Below are positions 44,151 to 55,764 of a stretch of DNA of 64,000 bases, piece by piece. The translations under genes were made by a program, and so were the position numbers. Each line of letters starts with the position of its first letter. Position 1 is the stretch's first letter. The notes beneath the pieces were generated by a model. That model was not told where the DNA came from and made no database searches. It worked only from the letters and a program-made list of their open reading frames with translations. Source of the stretch: Zhengitettix transpicula (taxonomy: Eukaryota; Arthropoda; Insecta; Orthoptera; Tetrigidae); contig CM073590.1 in the NCBI GenBank assembly GCA_037074705.1, positions 50,867,895 to 50,931,894 of the forward strand, given 5' to 3'.

Positions 44151-46545
44151 AACGTTCATTGCATTGAATTGCGTGCATTTCATTTATTTACAGGGTGAAC
44201 ACACGAATTAATGTGAAAACGTAAAGGCTATTATTATCTGAAATCGATTTTCTAAATCAAATCGTCAGCTTTAAAGGCAATATTCAGTTTTCTATTAGGA
44301 CTCTTAAAATAATTTAATCAGGCCACAGTTTCATCATCATTTATTAGTACAAGAACGTATTTCTTGTTCTAAGTGCTATAAGGAAGAAATTTTTACCGAT
44401 GATTGCCAAGGTGTCTATAAACCATTACAAATGGATTTGTGTATGTCCTCGTATTGAGAACGCCTGTAAGATTGACACTCCGTTGGTAAAAACGCTTGTA
44501 ATCATGTCTCATTTCGTTTAACTTCTCACTTTCTTATTCACATACTTCATCCAGACAACGGAACTCTTGAAAGTATTATTACCGATTAAACTCACCGTTG
44601 TTATTAAATTTGATTTAGTTTATGCTTTTGTTGTATCTAGAAATATATAATATCAAAAACAGCCATTTAATAATGTAATGGATAATCTGTGAAGCAAGTG
44701 GCTTTTATAGTGAAAAACAACCTCTTTGCGCTTAATTTATTGCACTTTATCAAATGATGCCGTGTGTTACGTTTATCACTTATCAGCTTAGCTTATTTCT
44801 AACTTCTGGTTTACAAATTTAGCAACGTGCAGGAATTAGTTTTTTTTTATGGTTTCCCCATTTTCGGTGTATTATTATAATTTCAAATTTTTGCAGAAAT
44901 TCGTTGATCGCTGATAGCTATTATATGTATCGTGGTAATATTTTTTTTCTAGAAATGTGCGTTATTACATTTAGCTTATGTTCATTTCCAACTGTTGCAG
45001 GAGAATTATTGGGTATGTTAAAGATTCGTGTAAGAAATCATTACAAACACTTGTAGAACCGTCATTAACCATATTTAAATATCAAAACTTTTTTTGGGTG
45101 CTCTTATACCGTATATATTTTGTATCTCTCGGCTGCGTGAAATGTGCAACTAATTAAGTGAATAAATATAACCAGGGTTTTTGCATGTGGAAATTTATGT
45201 ATCTGTTACTCGGTGATAGCCCACTACTTTTCAGAACGGACTCAGAATAACTATTATCTGAGAATTTTATCATTACACTGGACGCTGACAGCCATTCATG
45301 ATGGATATTGGATTTCTGGAGATATTTTCATATGACTGTGATATGTATAGATTTTTCTGGTCATTGCCCTCCTTCCACTCGATGCTACGTGTAGGTTGGT
45401 ATCTACCACGGATTCGGACCTACCGACACAGTTCGCGGCTTCATCCGTATCATGCCTTTCTATGTTCAGGAAAACTTCTGATAGCAGATGTTATCTAGCC
45501 GGATCTAGGTGTCATATAAGAAAGAAAATTTCTCGAGAACTTTTTCTTAAACAAATATACCGGGAAAGACTTCGATCTTTGATAGGTGTCATATAGTTTC
45601 CATTAGAACGTATAAAATCGTTGAATATTAAATTTTTATCTCTTCCTGAAATGTATTTGATCGCCTTAATTTTTTAATAATTATTTCTTCAATATTTCAA
45701 CAAGTATTTGGTAAGTATTTGTCTGGTGTTCCAAAATTTCAAATGCAAATTTCAACGAGTGCCGTGGAAGTTATTTTAATTTGGCCAACGTCATGATTTG
45801 GTCCTTTACTGAGTAATTTTAGATATGTTAAACTGGAGGATATTTGCAAGTGCTTTGTGGAGACCGGAGCACTGCCCACTACCTCCAACGGGCCTGGCCG
45901 CTTACCTCACTCTTGTCTGCAATTAGTTGGCGTGCGGGAAATTCCGCTCCAGCCTACGTTCTGGGCAGGACTGATCATTTCTTTTCGCGTTTCAATATAT
46001 CGGTATTTATCCGTAAAATTGAACCGAACTGCTTGCCGGTTTTAAGTGATGACATGACATCCAATGATAATTCACATTGAGACATTTAAATAAACTATCT
46101 TCCAAATAACCTGTCTCTTGCTAGCACAATTTTATATATATATTATCATATATTGTAATAATGATCATACATTTAATGATATATGTGTGTGTTCCATCGT
46201 CCGAGTTGGAGCGAAGTATATTAATTGAGAGTGGAAAGCAATGTCACAAAGCTCGAACTCAATGAAGCTGTCTACGTTAAATACCATAATGCCACCTCAG
46301 TAGAATTTTAGCATACAACACATATGACTTATTTTTCATTCTCAAAATTTTTTAATGGTTTCTTCGCAGATATATACTTCGATTAGTCAGGACAAGATTC
46401 CTGTCATTTTCTAGACCATTAATACTATTTAAGGGCCTCAATTTATTTTTCAAGCCATCCCACAGACGTAGATAACCTTGGAAAGTCATCTTCGAGGGCT
46501 TAGCTTACCCGATTTGGTTCATGCTATTAAGGGCTGCAGATTAAT
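44151..46545 (+). other. bestrophin intron 1, unassigned part
   Basis: AT-rich with a GC-richer segment at about 45840-46040 that recalls SINE-like debris. No coding exon was recognised; short frames at 45298-45600 have no family match. Confidence 0.4.
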
Positions 46546-46549
46546 GCAT

Positions 46550-47470
46550 AGCCTATGCTCTTATCTGTTGCCCCTTTAGTCTCTGAAGTCGAACAGCATT
46601 TTATAGATGGATTTATTGAATTGCATTGGGCAGAACCCGGTGACAATGCTTATAATACATACAATGAACCAAGGCAGCATCCTCGCTCCCACGAAACCGA
46701 AACCATCTTCTTCGCCGACAGCATGACCATACCCCGTCCTTCAGAACAGGCCTCCACCCACTTCAAACCGCTCTTAACAACCTTGCCGCGTGGTTAGACA
46801 AATGCTTCAATCCCACCAAATCCGTCATTCTCCCTAAAAAATACACCCCCTTCAACAACTCCCTCATCCCCACAAAAAAAACCTTCCTAGGGCTCATCCT
46901 CGACTCCAAACTCTCCTGGCAAGCACACATCAACCACCTCATTCAAACAATGAAAAACAAGTTTAAATCACTATACCCCTTATTCCACAGAAATATACCT
47001 CTCCCGCATTCAACCTATTTGGACCTACTCCTGCCTCATTTGGGGTTCCACTGTGCAAATCCACTCCCAGAAAATACAAACCCAACAAAACAAGATCCTC
47101 CGCACAAACATCAACTACCTCTGGTTCCTTCGCAACTCCGTCATCCATCAAGACGTTAAAATCCTCACCATTGCTACCAAAATAAACAAAATAACCTCTT
47201 TCCTGATAAATCATCCCAATCCCAGAATAAAACTATTCTACACAATTCCCCGACTTCTCCAGCCTCAAACGCAAAAGGTTGTGAGCACTCAGGCACCTCC
47301 TGACACATACCTTTATCATATACTCCACAACCCCTTCCCTCGATAACAGCTACAATCCTACCCCAACACATATCATACCAACTCTACAGCCAACCAAAAC
47401 ACATCAGAACTTCCACCCCAACCCCCTCAGAACTACACCAACAAGGAACATAAGGGCAGGAAGGTCAATG
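46550..47470 (+). pseudogene. jockey-clade RT C-terminal fragment
   Basis: Plus-strand pieces in order: IFFADSMTIPRPSEQAS (a degraded FADD catalytic box, second Asp lost), LIHQTMKNKFKSLYPLF-like block, PIWTYSCLIWGSTVQIHSQK, then QTQQNKILRTNINYLWFLRN with VIHQDVKI. They occupy several frames, so multiple frameshifts exist. The sequence is C-rich and G-poor, as are several jockey copies. Same clade as 43400-44150 but opposite strand. Confidence 0.75.
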
Positions 47471-47789
47471 CACCTTCCTCCTGTTTCAAGTGACAATGTT
47501 ATACTTTTTACCCATTTTATTCAACTCAAATGTAATATCTACGGATTAAACTTTAAGAATAAATAATAAAATACACTGAAGGTACACAAATATGAACATT
47601 AAATAAATAGGTGGAAAATGGCGTCCTGCAGTTCTCACAGCTCTTCTCAGCAATGCCTTAAATTTAAACTAAATTTCAAAAACCCTTACTCATATATTTT
47701 ATTTTCAATTACACTCATTTTGATTAATAGCTAGATTATTTTTGCAACAAATTTCTATAATATATCGTTATTTTCTTTTGAATTGTTTT

Positions 47790-48210
47790 ATACTCTATTG
47801 GGCACGCCGGTAACACATTTGCAGACAGGTTATTCCAATTCCGAATGCTTCTATTTAGAAATGTAAATTTATCTTATCAGTTTGCTGTTTCCTTTGTCTA
47901 ATCTTGCACGAATAATTGTTTTCAGATAAGTAAGTGGGAAGTAAAAGAAAATTGCTTACATTTCTCCAGGCCGGGTCGTTACTGTGCGCTTTGAATAAGG
48001 CTTCCTTCTATTTGCCAAAGTCTCTACCTCATTTTCCGCTTGACAACCGGATAATTTCCATAATTTTTTCTAAATTTTTCCAGTGCCTGAAAGTGCTCTT
48101 TCCTATACGGATCCCAGATTTTTAAAACAGTCTTATCAATCCTTCCTAACATTAAATCACATTTCCTATTCTCTCTCTTTAGTACATATTTCACATCAGG
48201 ACTTCTCCAA
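47790..48210 (-). pseudogene. non-LTR RT C-terminal fragment (WDPYR type)
   Basis: Minus strand reads TVLKIWDPYRKEHFQALEKF (about 48120-48070), matching the EYGAACWDPYRxxHxxALDKI segment of a non-LTR group also present at 54620-55490. It ends in FLNRSIRNWNNLSANVLPA (about 47865-47810), the usual C-terminal FSFxNRTIxDWNxLPA motif. Several stops. Different lineage from the neighbouring jockey fragment. Confidence 0.7.
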
Positions 48211-48807
48211 ATCAGTCAATGAACCACCCCTTTAATATTATATCTAAATTAGTTTTTCTTTCGGAATTTTCCGAGGGAGTTTTCTAATACTTTCAAAGGA
48301 AAGATAGACTAGGGTGTGGTAAGAAATAAGTGGCAGACAAGGGGAATATGCACGGTAATTAAGGTAGGAGTTTCACTTTGTTGGCGAAGGGGTTAGCGTC
48401 GATCAGCCTAAGAGGCTATAAAGTATGCTAGTTAATTCAGGACACGTGTTATGGTATAGTGTCGATACGTAGTTTTCTTTGAAAGTTGGCACAACCACCA
48501 TATCTAGGTTCTCATAATTTAACATTTAAGACGTCTTGCTTATCTCTTTATTGATTTAAGATAAATGTGGAAGAATATTTTTGTTATCAAACGTTGGGTT
48601 ATTTGAGGAATCTTTCTTTTTTAACTCATGACGTATTTCTGTACAGTTAACTACATACCGAGGAAGTGTAGCGTTCGACCGATAATTTATTCTAGCAGGA
48701 TTGACAGACGCTAATTTCTAGGAATTGAGCTAGTCAACTAGTCCAGAGTTATCCCGCCGGATTTAAATGTTCGCTTGGTGTTTGAATGCCGACATTAACC
48801 AGCGATT
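48211..48807 (+). other. bestrophin intron 1, unassigned part
   Basis: No gene or element recognised. Confidence 0.4.
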
Positions 48808-48820
48808 ACATGTCGTTCGA

Positions 48821-49388
48821 TTTTTTAAATTTTTTTTAGGGCAACAGGCTACATGAGGATAATCTACGTTGGGAAACTCCCCTTTAATAGCATAGGAAGG
48901 GATTTGAAAGGGGGGCTGCGGAAGTGTAGAGGAAGGTAGCCAAGGGTTAACTAGGGCCCCCGGGCTATATTTTAAGGATCCTACCCGGCATTCGCCTAAA
49001 TAAATACAGGGAAAACCCTAGAAAAACCTGCATCAGGTAGGTTGGGCATTGGGTACTTGTCCCACGTCCTTCCGATAGCGGGAGAGGAGTTTGCTGTGGG
49101 GACGCAGCATTCCCTTCTCCGTGCCTTGACCAGTTTAGGAGGCAGCTGGCCGACTATTCCAATGGGAATAGCGAACAACTCTTACCGTATGCCCAAGGTC
49201 TGTGACCCCGGAACATACACTTCTCAGAACAGGCCGGGGTGCCTCGGCTCGTAGGAACCTTAGTTCAAAAACGGAGAGGAAAAGGTATGCCCAAAGGTAG
49301 CCCTTCTTATCTCTCCTACAAGGTTCTGCTGCGAGAGAACATCCCTCGCAAGTTACCTGCGAGAGAATCCTCTCGCAGGCTTCCGCCC
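48821..49388 (-). mobile_element. complete ~568-bp non-autonomous retroposon, copy 2
   Basis: Inverted relative to copy 1 at 6653-7194 and clearly homologous along its whole length. It is flanked by a perfect 13-bp target-site duplication ACATGTCGTTCGA (48808-48820 and 49389-49401). The A-tail appears as a T-run at the low-coordinate end. The 5' hairpin is preserved as CCTGCGAGAG/CTCTCGCAGG (49356-49365 and 49370-49379), one base pair longer than in copy 1. Confidence 0.88.
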
Positions 49389-49401
49389 ACATGTCGTTCG
49401 A

Positions 49402-50313
49402 AAATAGAACTAATATTTCGTAGAAGTTAAGTGGTGGTTTGTCTACGAGATAATGTCCATTGCTAAACGTATATTGAAATTTATTTTGCTCGTAATCAGT
49501 TCAAATTTCATATTAAATCTGTATCTTGGATTTATATTGAATAAGCTAAGGCTAGACACTCGGAAAATTTTTCACATTTGTAGGTGATAAATTCTTCATG
49601 AAATTGAGTTCTTCGTACATACATTATATCAACTCTTGCAAAATATACGTTAACATGTTAATGAGTAAATTTATTGTGAGTAGTTGATCTCGTTTTTACT
49701 AACACCCGAATTGAATTACTTGCAATAAGATTATCAGAGTAAATTTCTGGTCTGGTATAATAAGTTAACACCAGCGGCGCATTGGTCATCTTTCGGAGAA
49801 ATAGCCTCGTAGATGAAGCAATCTTTGCCGACTTGACGTCAGGTTTCCAGAGAGTGAATCAGTAGATTTCGCCTGTTCCTAGAATCTATCATTGTGTGAA
49901 GGTTATACCACCAGCCTCTCACTGTGAAGGCAAATATTTCCAAAAGGTGATAGAATTAGTGTTCCGCGTAAGTTTCAAGAATTTACCATGAAGCTGCCCG
50001 GGAAACTACTCTAGTACATCAACACCTCGCTCTGGTAGGAAAATAATATGCTTACAATAGATAGGTCCGGAATCCCACCTCTTAGTATAACTCCACACCA
50101 CAAGAACAATGCAAGTTCTTCAATGTATTGTGCCAGAAATTCACTAACTTTCGTCTCTCAAATATTAAATTCACATAAGAAGTACAAGAATACCTAACTG
50201 TTCCTCTGAAATTATTACCATTCTTTAGTTTTTTCTCTCACTCTCCTATTCTGGACGAGATAGCTCAACTCAACCACTATTCAGAGCAGTTCCTCAGACA
50301 GGCGTTGTGTTTC
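49402..50313 (+). other. bestrophin intron 1, unassigned part
   Basis: No gene or element recognised. Confidence 0.4.
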
Positions 50314-50601
50314 TAAAGAGGCTCGTAAACGAGCAACAAAAAAATTGCACTTTGCCAGCAATATTTTAGGAAACTATGGCCCGGTAACATTTCAGGCAAA
50401 TATGGCCGGGAAATATTCCGGCCATAGTGTAGCCTAAACATTTCCGACGTACACGTAGTACAATAATAATGGCCGAGAAAAAAATTTCAATCAATTAAAG
50501 AAGGTAAGCAACTGGATTCGACCTTAGTTAAACAAACGAGAACACTTCACAATTGAAGCAACGATTTAATTCATGACACTTACTTATTTAGAAACTTCAC
50601 C

Positions 50602-50850
50602 AGAATGACGAAGGGCGACTTTCAATATTTGCTTAAAAAATTGGGTCCATGATTGAGAAAACGGACACGGAGATGAGGAAAGCAATACCGATCACCCTTC
50701 GATTCTTGGCGACAGGAGACTAAATCTTTTATGTATTAATATATAATCAGAGTATACGATTGTTCAATTTCGCACATCGTTCGAGAAGTATGCGTTGGTT
50801 TAATGGAAGGATTAAATGAATTTATTAAAGTACGTACAGGTCAGGCCTCT
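50602..50850 (+). pseudogene. Harbinger transposase fragment
   Basis: In successive frames: RMTKGDFQYLLKKLGP, then KTDTEMRKAIPITLRFLATG (about 50660-50720), then CSISHIVREVCVGLMEGLNE (about 50765-50820). These match the N-terminal half of PIF/Harbinger (HARBI1-like) transposases: RMTxxxFxYLLxxVxP, LAxTLRFLATGDS and SxxxxSxIVREVC. The catalytic DDE region is absent. Two frameshifts. Confidence 0.75.
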
Positions 50851-50914
50851 TTATTTGTTAAATATTAATTTTAAAATTAGAAATTAACTTTTCTCCTTAT
50901 TTTCATTTTTCGCG

Positions 50915-51055
50915 TACGTCATAACTGATGCCAAATTTGTTGGTTATTGCTTGCCAACCATCTTTCTTCACTTGGCGATCTCCATCTATAGTCCATGGAC
51001 TTCACGTCCCATAATGATCGATAAATTCAATAGTTTTGTCGTTAGACCAATTCAT
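50915..51055 (-). pseudogene. Myb/SANT-MADF-like fragment of the Harbinger element
   Basis: Minus strand ATG at 51055-51053 starts MNWSNDKTIEFIDHY, then after a stop VKKDGWQAITNKFGIS. The pattern W-S-x-D-x-x-I-x-F-I plus D-x-W-x-x-I matches a MADF/Myb-SANT-like DNA-binding domain, the second protein of Harbinger elements, transcribed opposite to the transposase. Truncated. Confidence 0.6.
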
Positions 51056-51699
51056 AAGTGGAATACTGAATAATTTTACCCAGAGAGCAAAGTGTAATGT
51101 TAATTGCTAACACAGCTTGTGGGGACACGATTTCTGTATATTAAATAAGTATCTATGTACACCCACATAAAATGCTGAATGCGAATTAATTACTTCCAAC
51201 TTTTATAAAATTTAACTTTTATTCAATCAATAATAAATTGCGGTGATAAAATACAGTACACACAAAGTCGTGGCTGAACCGTGTCGTCTCCGATCAAAAG
51301 CTCTTCTCCTTCTCTGTGCTTGTTGTTAGCAACCAGCGATATTAATTACAAATATCGCTGATTGCCGATCGGGCCACACATCATCCGTAAAAGCGGAATT
51401 TCGAATGTCCGCCAAACGATCGGTTAAGTCTCCATATGCTGATTTACTACAGAGACCTCTAGGTGAAGTCTGGGAACAATTGTGGCCCGGCAATGTTTCC
51501 GTATTTTCGACACATGACCGATATCACTGGCAACACGCTGGCCAGTACTTAAAATGCTTGTAACATTGCCCGGCACTACTGAAATATTGCCGAGTATGTA
51601 TAGCCGAAAATGTTGCTGGACTTACAGCAATCTTGCCCGGCCAGTATTGCCGGCCACATATTGCCGAAAAAAAAGTTGCTCGTTTCAGGCCGCTTAAGA

Positions 51700-52345
51700 G
51701 AAATTTCAACATAGTCTTCCGACGGACCACTGCCCTCACAAATGGAAACACGCCCATATAATTTTGATAAAGAAGCTATCGCGAAGATTAATCTAGCTGA
51801 GCGTACTCTTCACAACCTTCGAAAGACCCACTGCCTCATCTTTTCACAGCTCTTCATATTTTTGTATTTTGTTTCCTCAACGCCATTGTCCGCAACAATA
51901 ATACCAAGTAGTGGAATCCATCCTAGGCACCTACAAACAAACAAAAGGACTTAGACAACCCTTTCGTTACGTCACTAACAGCAGATCGATAAACACTACG
52001 TAAACTACGTATATCAAAAGGATTTGAATTATTAATATATAATTGCTAAGAAGTTAGTGAAGTATTAATTATTAACTAAATTCCTTGCACATTATTATAT
52101 TATCAAAAATTTCTAATGGACTACGTTTATTCCACAATCCGTGACCGTGGACCTGAAACAACGATATACATAAAGAGGAGACCAAACAGGTTGTTTAAGA
52201 ATAGTCATAAATGTTGTCGAGATTATTTGTATTTGTTTTTAATATTAATGGATGAACAATTGGATTTAATGTCTAACATTTCAAACAAAAATCTCGCATT
52301 CAATATATTGTTCTCGGAGTTCAACCGGGTTTTGCATAATTATAG
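51700..52345 (+). other. bestrophin intron 1, unassigned part
   Basis: No gene or element recognised; the 84-codon frame at 52116-52370 has no family match. Confidence 0.35.
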
Positions 52346-52350
52346 TAGAA

Positions 52351-52395
52351 CGCAACGTTTCGACGACTAAAAGCTCTGTCGTCATCTTCTAGGCG
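52351..52395 (-). other. hammerhead-ribozyme-like motif, minus strand
   Basis: On the minus strand: CCTAGAAGA, then a perfect 6-bp stem GACGAC/GTCGTC closed by a 10-nt loop, then GAAACGTTGCG. The order CTGANGA - stem II - GAAA - short stem III (ACG/CGT) is that of type I hammerhead motifs reported in Penelope-like retroelements, but an extra A breaks the CTGAAGA box and stem I is not evident. The flanking TTCTACTATAA and ACCCGG strings recur at 57757-57988. Confidence 0.4.
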
Positions 52396-53139
52396 AAGTA
52401 AAAATCTCGCATAATATTTTATTTCAGAATGTAATATTGTTACATTACTCCAATAATAACATTGGCTATTTGAGTTGCCATTGATGTAATACAGAAAACA
52501 ATCTTTATAATTCATTGTAGAAAAACCGTAAATATTATATCAATAATGAAGATGAGAATAATACATGAAATTTCATGTGCGACTGAAATTTGTTACATAC
52601 GACAAACGAAACTCCCCTGAAATAACATATCTCTAATTTGAAACAACCGCGTGATTCACATTCAGTTTCAGGAATGTCAACTTATATAACGACTGCTTCG
52701 TTTGCAATAATGTAACAATATTAGTTTGTGAAATCAAATATGCGTGATTATTATTAATTTTCAATGTTATAACAATATAAATTATTTACAGATAGAAGGA
52801 CATGAATGTGGGCTTATTGTTAATGTACAATTAGAAATATTTAGTCAATCAATTTATTTTTATAAAGTATTACACTGAATTTAATTATCAAAAAACTGTT
52901 GGGCGCCAGTAATTAATTGTTACAATAATTGTTTTAAAAAATTGTTCAATTTCAATAACATTCAAAAGAAAGAAAACTCCAGCTATGTCCACATCTTGAA
53001 CAAAATGAGAATAATTTTCTCAAGAGTATCGTGAGATAATAATTTCTTTAAAAACAGAACTTTTATTTACTTCGGTCGGTGCACATGTCTCTCAAATGAA
53101 AACATTTTACAAAAAAAAAAAATATGTAATGGGTCGTTC

Positions 53140-53395
53140 TTACGTATCAGTCGGCATTCACCTTCCATATTGTTCTCCAGAATAAAGTTTTACGTGTCAT
53201 GGTGAATTCACCATGCTACATACGAAACACTGATATACATAGAGGCCTTTCCATGCCAACCTTCAAACAAGAAATTAAAATATTTTCGTATAAACATGAA
53301 GCCAAATTACACCACTATGTAAACTCGGAAGTTATCAGCTCAGAAGCATATTTGCCGAAGACTGAAGAGGACCAAGCTATTTGAACTCGTCTAAG
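53140..53395 (+). pseudogene. jockey RT C-terminus
   Basis: The plus-strand frame reads VMVNSPCYIRNTDIHRGLSM then PTFKQEIKIFSYKHEAKLH and ends near EDQAI-stop (53384). This matches the extreme C-terminus of jockey-type ORF2 (IVNAPWYIRNxDIHRDLxxPTVxEEIxxF). The end is preserved in one frame; nothing 5' of about 53140 is recognisable. It is a 5'-truncated copy. Confidence 0.7.
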
Positions 53396-54160
53396 TGAAT
53401 TTTACTCGAGTGACAATTGTAGTGCCAGGACATTAGTAAAAACTAAATAATGTAAATAGTTTTAAGAATTAACCAAGAAATATTAATGGCTGGTCTCGTA
53501 GAGCTCCACAACCACTGTCCCGGCAGTGTAGTGTCGATTCAATTTCAGGAAGCGCTTGTATCCGCGACGCTCACGTGCTCCTGATACCAAGTAATCAGGC
53601 TAGGGACAACCTTCCTTCACGTAGGCCCAACGTGTAAATTTTTGAACATTGATACGGTCTGACAGCTCCGCCATATCGAAATTTCTGTTACTGTTAGGTC
53701 ATATTCAGTAGACCCTATTGAGAACCAAGGCTTCAAGGGTGTGGAAGGAATCATAAAATGTACATATATTATAATAATACTCTATTTTTATATGATTTAA
53801 ATTGAATAACATTTATTGGCAAGTGTGATCTTTAACAGGAGGCATATTTTTACATAAATCTAACTCTACACTTCATTTATCAAGTGTTTGTTTAAGCAAA
53901 AATTTAATTAGTTATTTTTTTAGCTTAGGTTTACTTTCACATGTGCATTCTGACTATTTAAGACAACTTATAAATAAACAACAGCCAATTTGAAGTCAGC
54001 AAAAATTCATGACACTTTGCTATTATTATTGAGCTACTATTGTGCATTTGCCCGGTAGCTATATCTACATAAATAATATATTGAAAAGAGAACATACGTA
54101 CAATTATATGTGTAACCTAAATCAACTGTTAAAAAGAAAAAAATTTACATCTGATTGAAA
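53396..54160 (+). other. bestrophin intron 1, unassigned part
   Basis: No gene. At 53965-54000 the minus strand carries GACTTCAAATTGGCTGTTGT, which recurs on the plus strand at 57132-57151. Confidence 0.4.
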
Positions 54161-54163
54161 ATA

Positions 54164-54438
54164 ATGAATAAGAAAGATAGCCAATTCCGACAAAAAACTG
54201 ATAATATAAATAATACACCACGGTTCTGGGATCCTTGTCCATTTCGTCAGGTGCTAAGAAGAGCCTAGAGCGACACAACTGCACTTGTCAAAAGCTTTTG
54301 AGTTTTGTCAACTGACGAGTGCAGTAGTGTCACTCTAGGCTCTTCTTCGAACCTGACGAAAGGCACAATGATCCCAGAAACGTTGTGTGGTATTTTGATT
54401 ATCACTTTTTTGTCTGAATTGGCTAACTTTCTTATTCA
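54164..54438. repeat. 275-bp near-palindrome of two hammerhead-like modules
   Basis: Left arm 54164-54290 and right arm 54298-54438 are inverted copies. Shared blocks include GGATCC-type TTCTGGGATC, TTTCGTCAGGT, AGAAGAGCCTAGAG and AGTTGACAAAACTC. Each arm holds, outward, a CCTGACGAAA...GATCCCAGAAACGTTGTG core and a TTTTTGTCTGAATTGGCTA tail. The same core-plus-tail occurs singly at 61692-61780. It would fold into a hairpin with arms of about 130 bp. Confidence 0.85.
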
Positions 54439-54619
54439 GTAAATCAACTGTCTTTGTAATGTATTTATTATTATTATTTACCCAAAAAAAAACCACAGAA
54501 CCCCCCCCCCCCGTACTTCCGATTTCTTTCCACTGCACTTCATTTTTATTTTTATGAATCATTTCACTACACCGCGCTGACCAGAAAAAAATTGATTTAG
54601 TTTAATAATAAAATATATG

Positions 54620-55490
54620 TATACCCCCATCTTTGTAGTTTCCTTAGCCTACGTCTAAACTAATTAGCACTGTTCGGAAAAGTTGTCTGTAATTCTGCTG
54701 GCAATGGATTACAGTCGCTAATTGATCTAGTAACAAATGAATATTTGCCAACGTCTGTGCGTTGTCCTTTTTCTTTAATTTTGAAATAGTGATTATTTTT
54801 AGAAATATAAATTGGCGCAATGATTTCTTATTTCTGTACAGGCTGGTTGCCCAATACAAGCTTGTATAATGCGAAAATCCTCACGTGTTTCCTCCTCCTG
54901 CTTAGTGTTTATAAATGCTCATGAGGAATGTTCGCGAATCGACCCCCAAACTTCTTTTCAGCCCGGTTTTCAATCTTGTCCAACGCTAGTGTGTGTTCAT
55001 TTCTATATGGATCCCAACAAGCTGCCCCATATTCTAAAATAGTCCTGACCAGTGATCTGGAAGCAGATATCTTGGTTTTCTTCGTACTCTTCCGCAAAGC
55101 CCTATTTACAAAGTCGCCCATTACCTGCGACCTCGGTGACTTGATTTCCCCGATTTAGATCCGTACTAATCGTGATTACAAGATATTTACATTTGTTGAA
55201 TTCCGTTACTACTTCATTCCTCATTTTATACCTACCTGGAGAAACATTTTTCTTTTCTGTAAAGACTCTTCGTTGAGTTTACATGCATTTTATTTGTAAC
55301 TGACCATTCGTAAATTTTGTCCAGGTCAGCCTAAGAGTCCGAGCATCCTCCGTGCTTACGGTTTCTCTGAACTATGCAATCGTCGGCAAACAGTTTAATT
55401 TATACTCATTGTTAGATCGTTTATGAATGCAAGGAACATGAGTGGGCCGATCACACTCCCCTGCGAAACCCTGACGTAATTTTGACAGAG
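54620..55490 (-). pseudogene. non-LTR reverse transcriptase fragment (WDPYR type)
   Basis: Minus strand from about 55475: VSQGSVIGPLMFLAFINDL, the RT GxxQGSxLxPxLF block, then KLFADDCIVQRN with the FADD catalytic box (about 55390), then in the 54909-55121 frame RTILEYGAACWDPYRNEHTL and ALDKIENRAEKKF. It ends with ISDCNPLPAELQTTFPNS (about 54710-54655). Motif order is correct, but stops and frameshifts break it. The endonuclease half is missing. Same lineage as 47790-48210. Confidence 0.8.
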
Positions 55491-55764
55491 TCGGACAATT
55501 TGTCATTTACGCAAACTCTTGAGTGTACGGTCTTTTAAATTATTTATGTAATTTATATATAGTTATAATATTAAATTATAAATAGTTCCCATTGTAAACC
55601 GCACTCAACGATGCAACCTGGTCGTTCTCGTTCTCGTTTAAATTGTGTATTTCGGCCGCGGCAGTCAGTGGAGAACGACCAGACTATTAAAATTTTGCAA
55701 GTCCACCACAATTTATATAGTATGTTTTCTGCCAATTTTTTTTTAAATTAATATTTTCATTGTA

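Larger units (their letters stand above)
50317..51694. mobile_element. PIF/Harbinger element, internally deleted
   Basis: Imperfect terminal inverted repeats (AGAGGCTCGTAAACGAGCAAC at 50317 and, inverted, GTTGCTCGTTTCAGGCCGCT at 51675-51694) are flanked by TAA on both sides (50314-50316, 51695-51697), the 3-bp TSD typical of PIF/Harbinger. Both subterminal regions carry repeated GGCCGG/AATATTGCCGG-type motifs. Inside are a broken transposase segment on the plus strand and a Myb/MADF-like segment on the minus strand, the two genes of this superfamily. At 1378 bp it is far shorter than an autonomous element. Confidence 0.75.
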
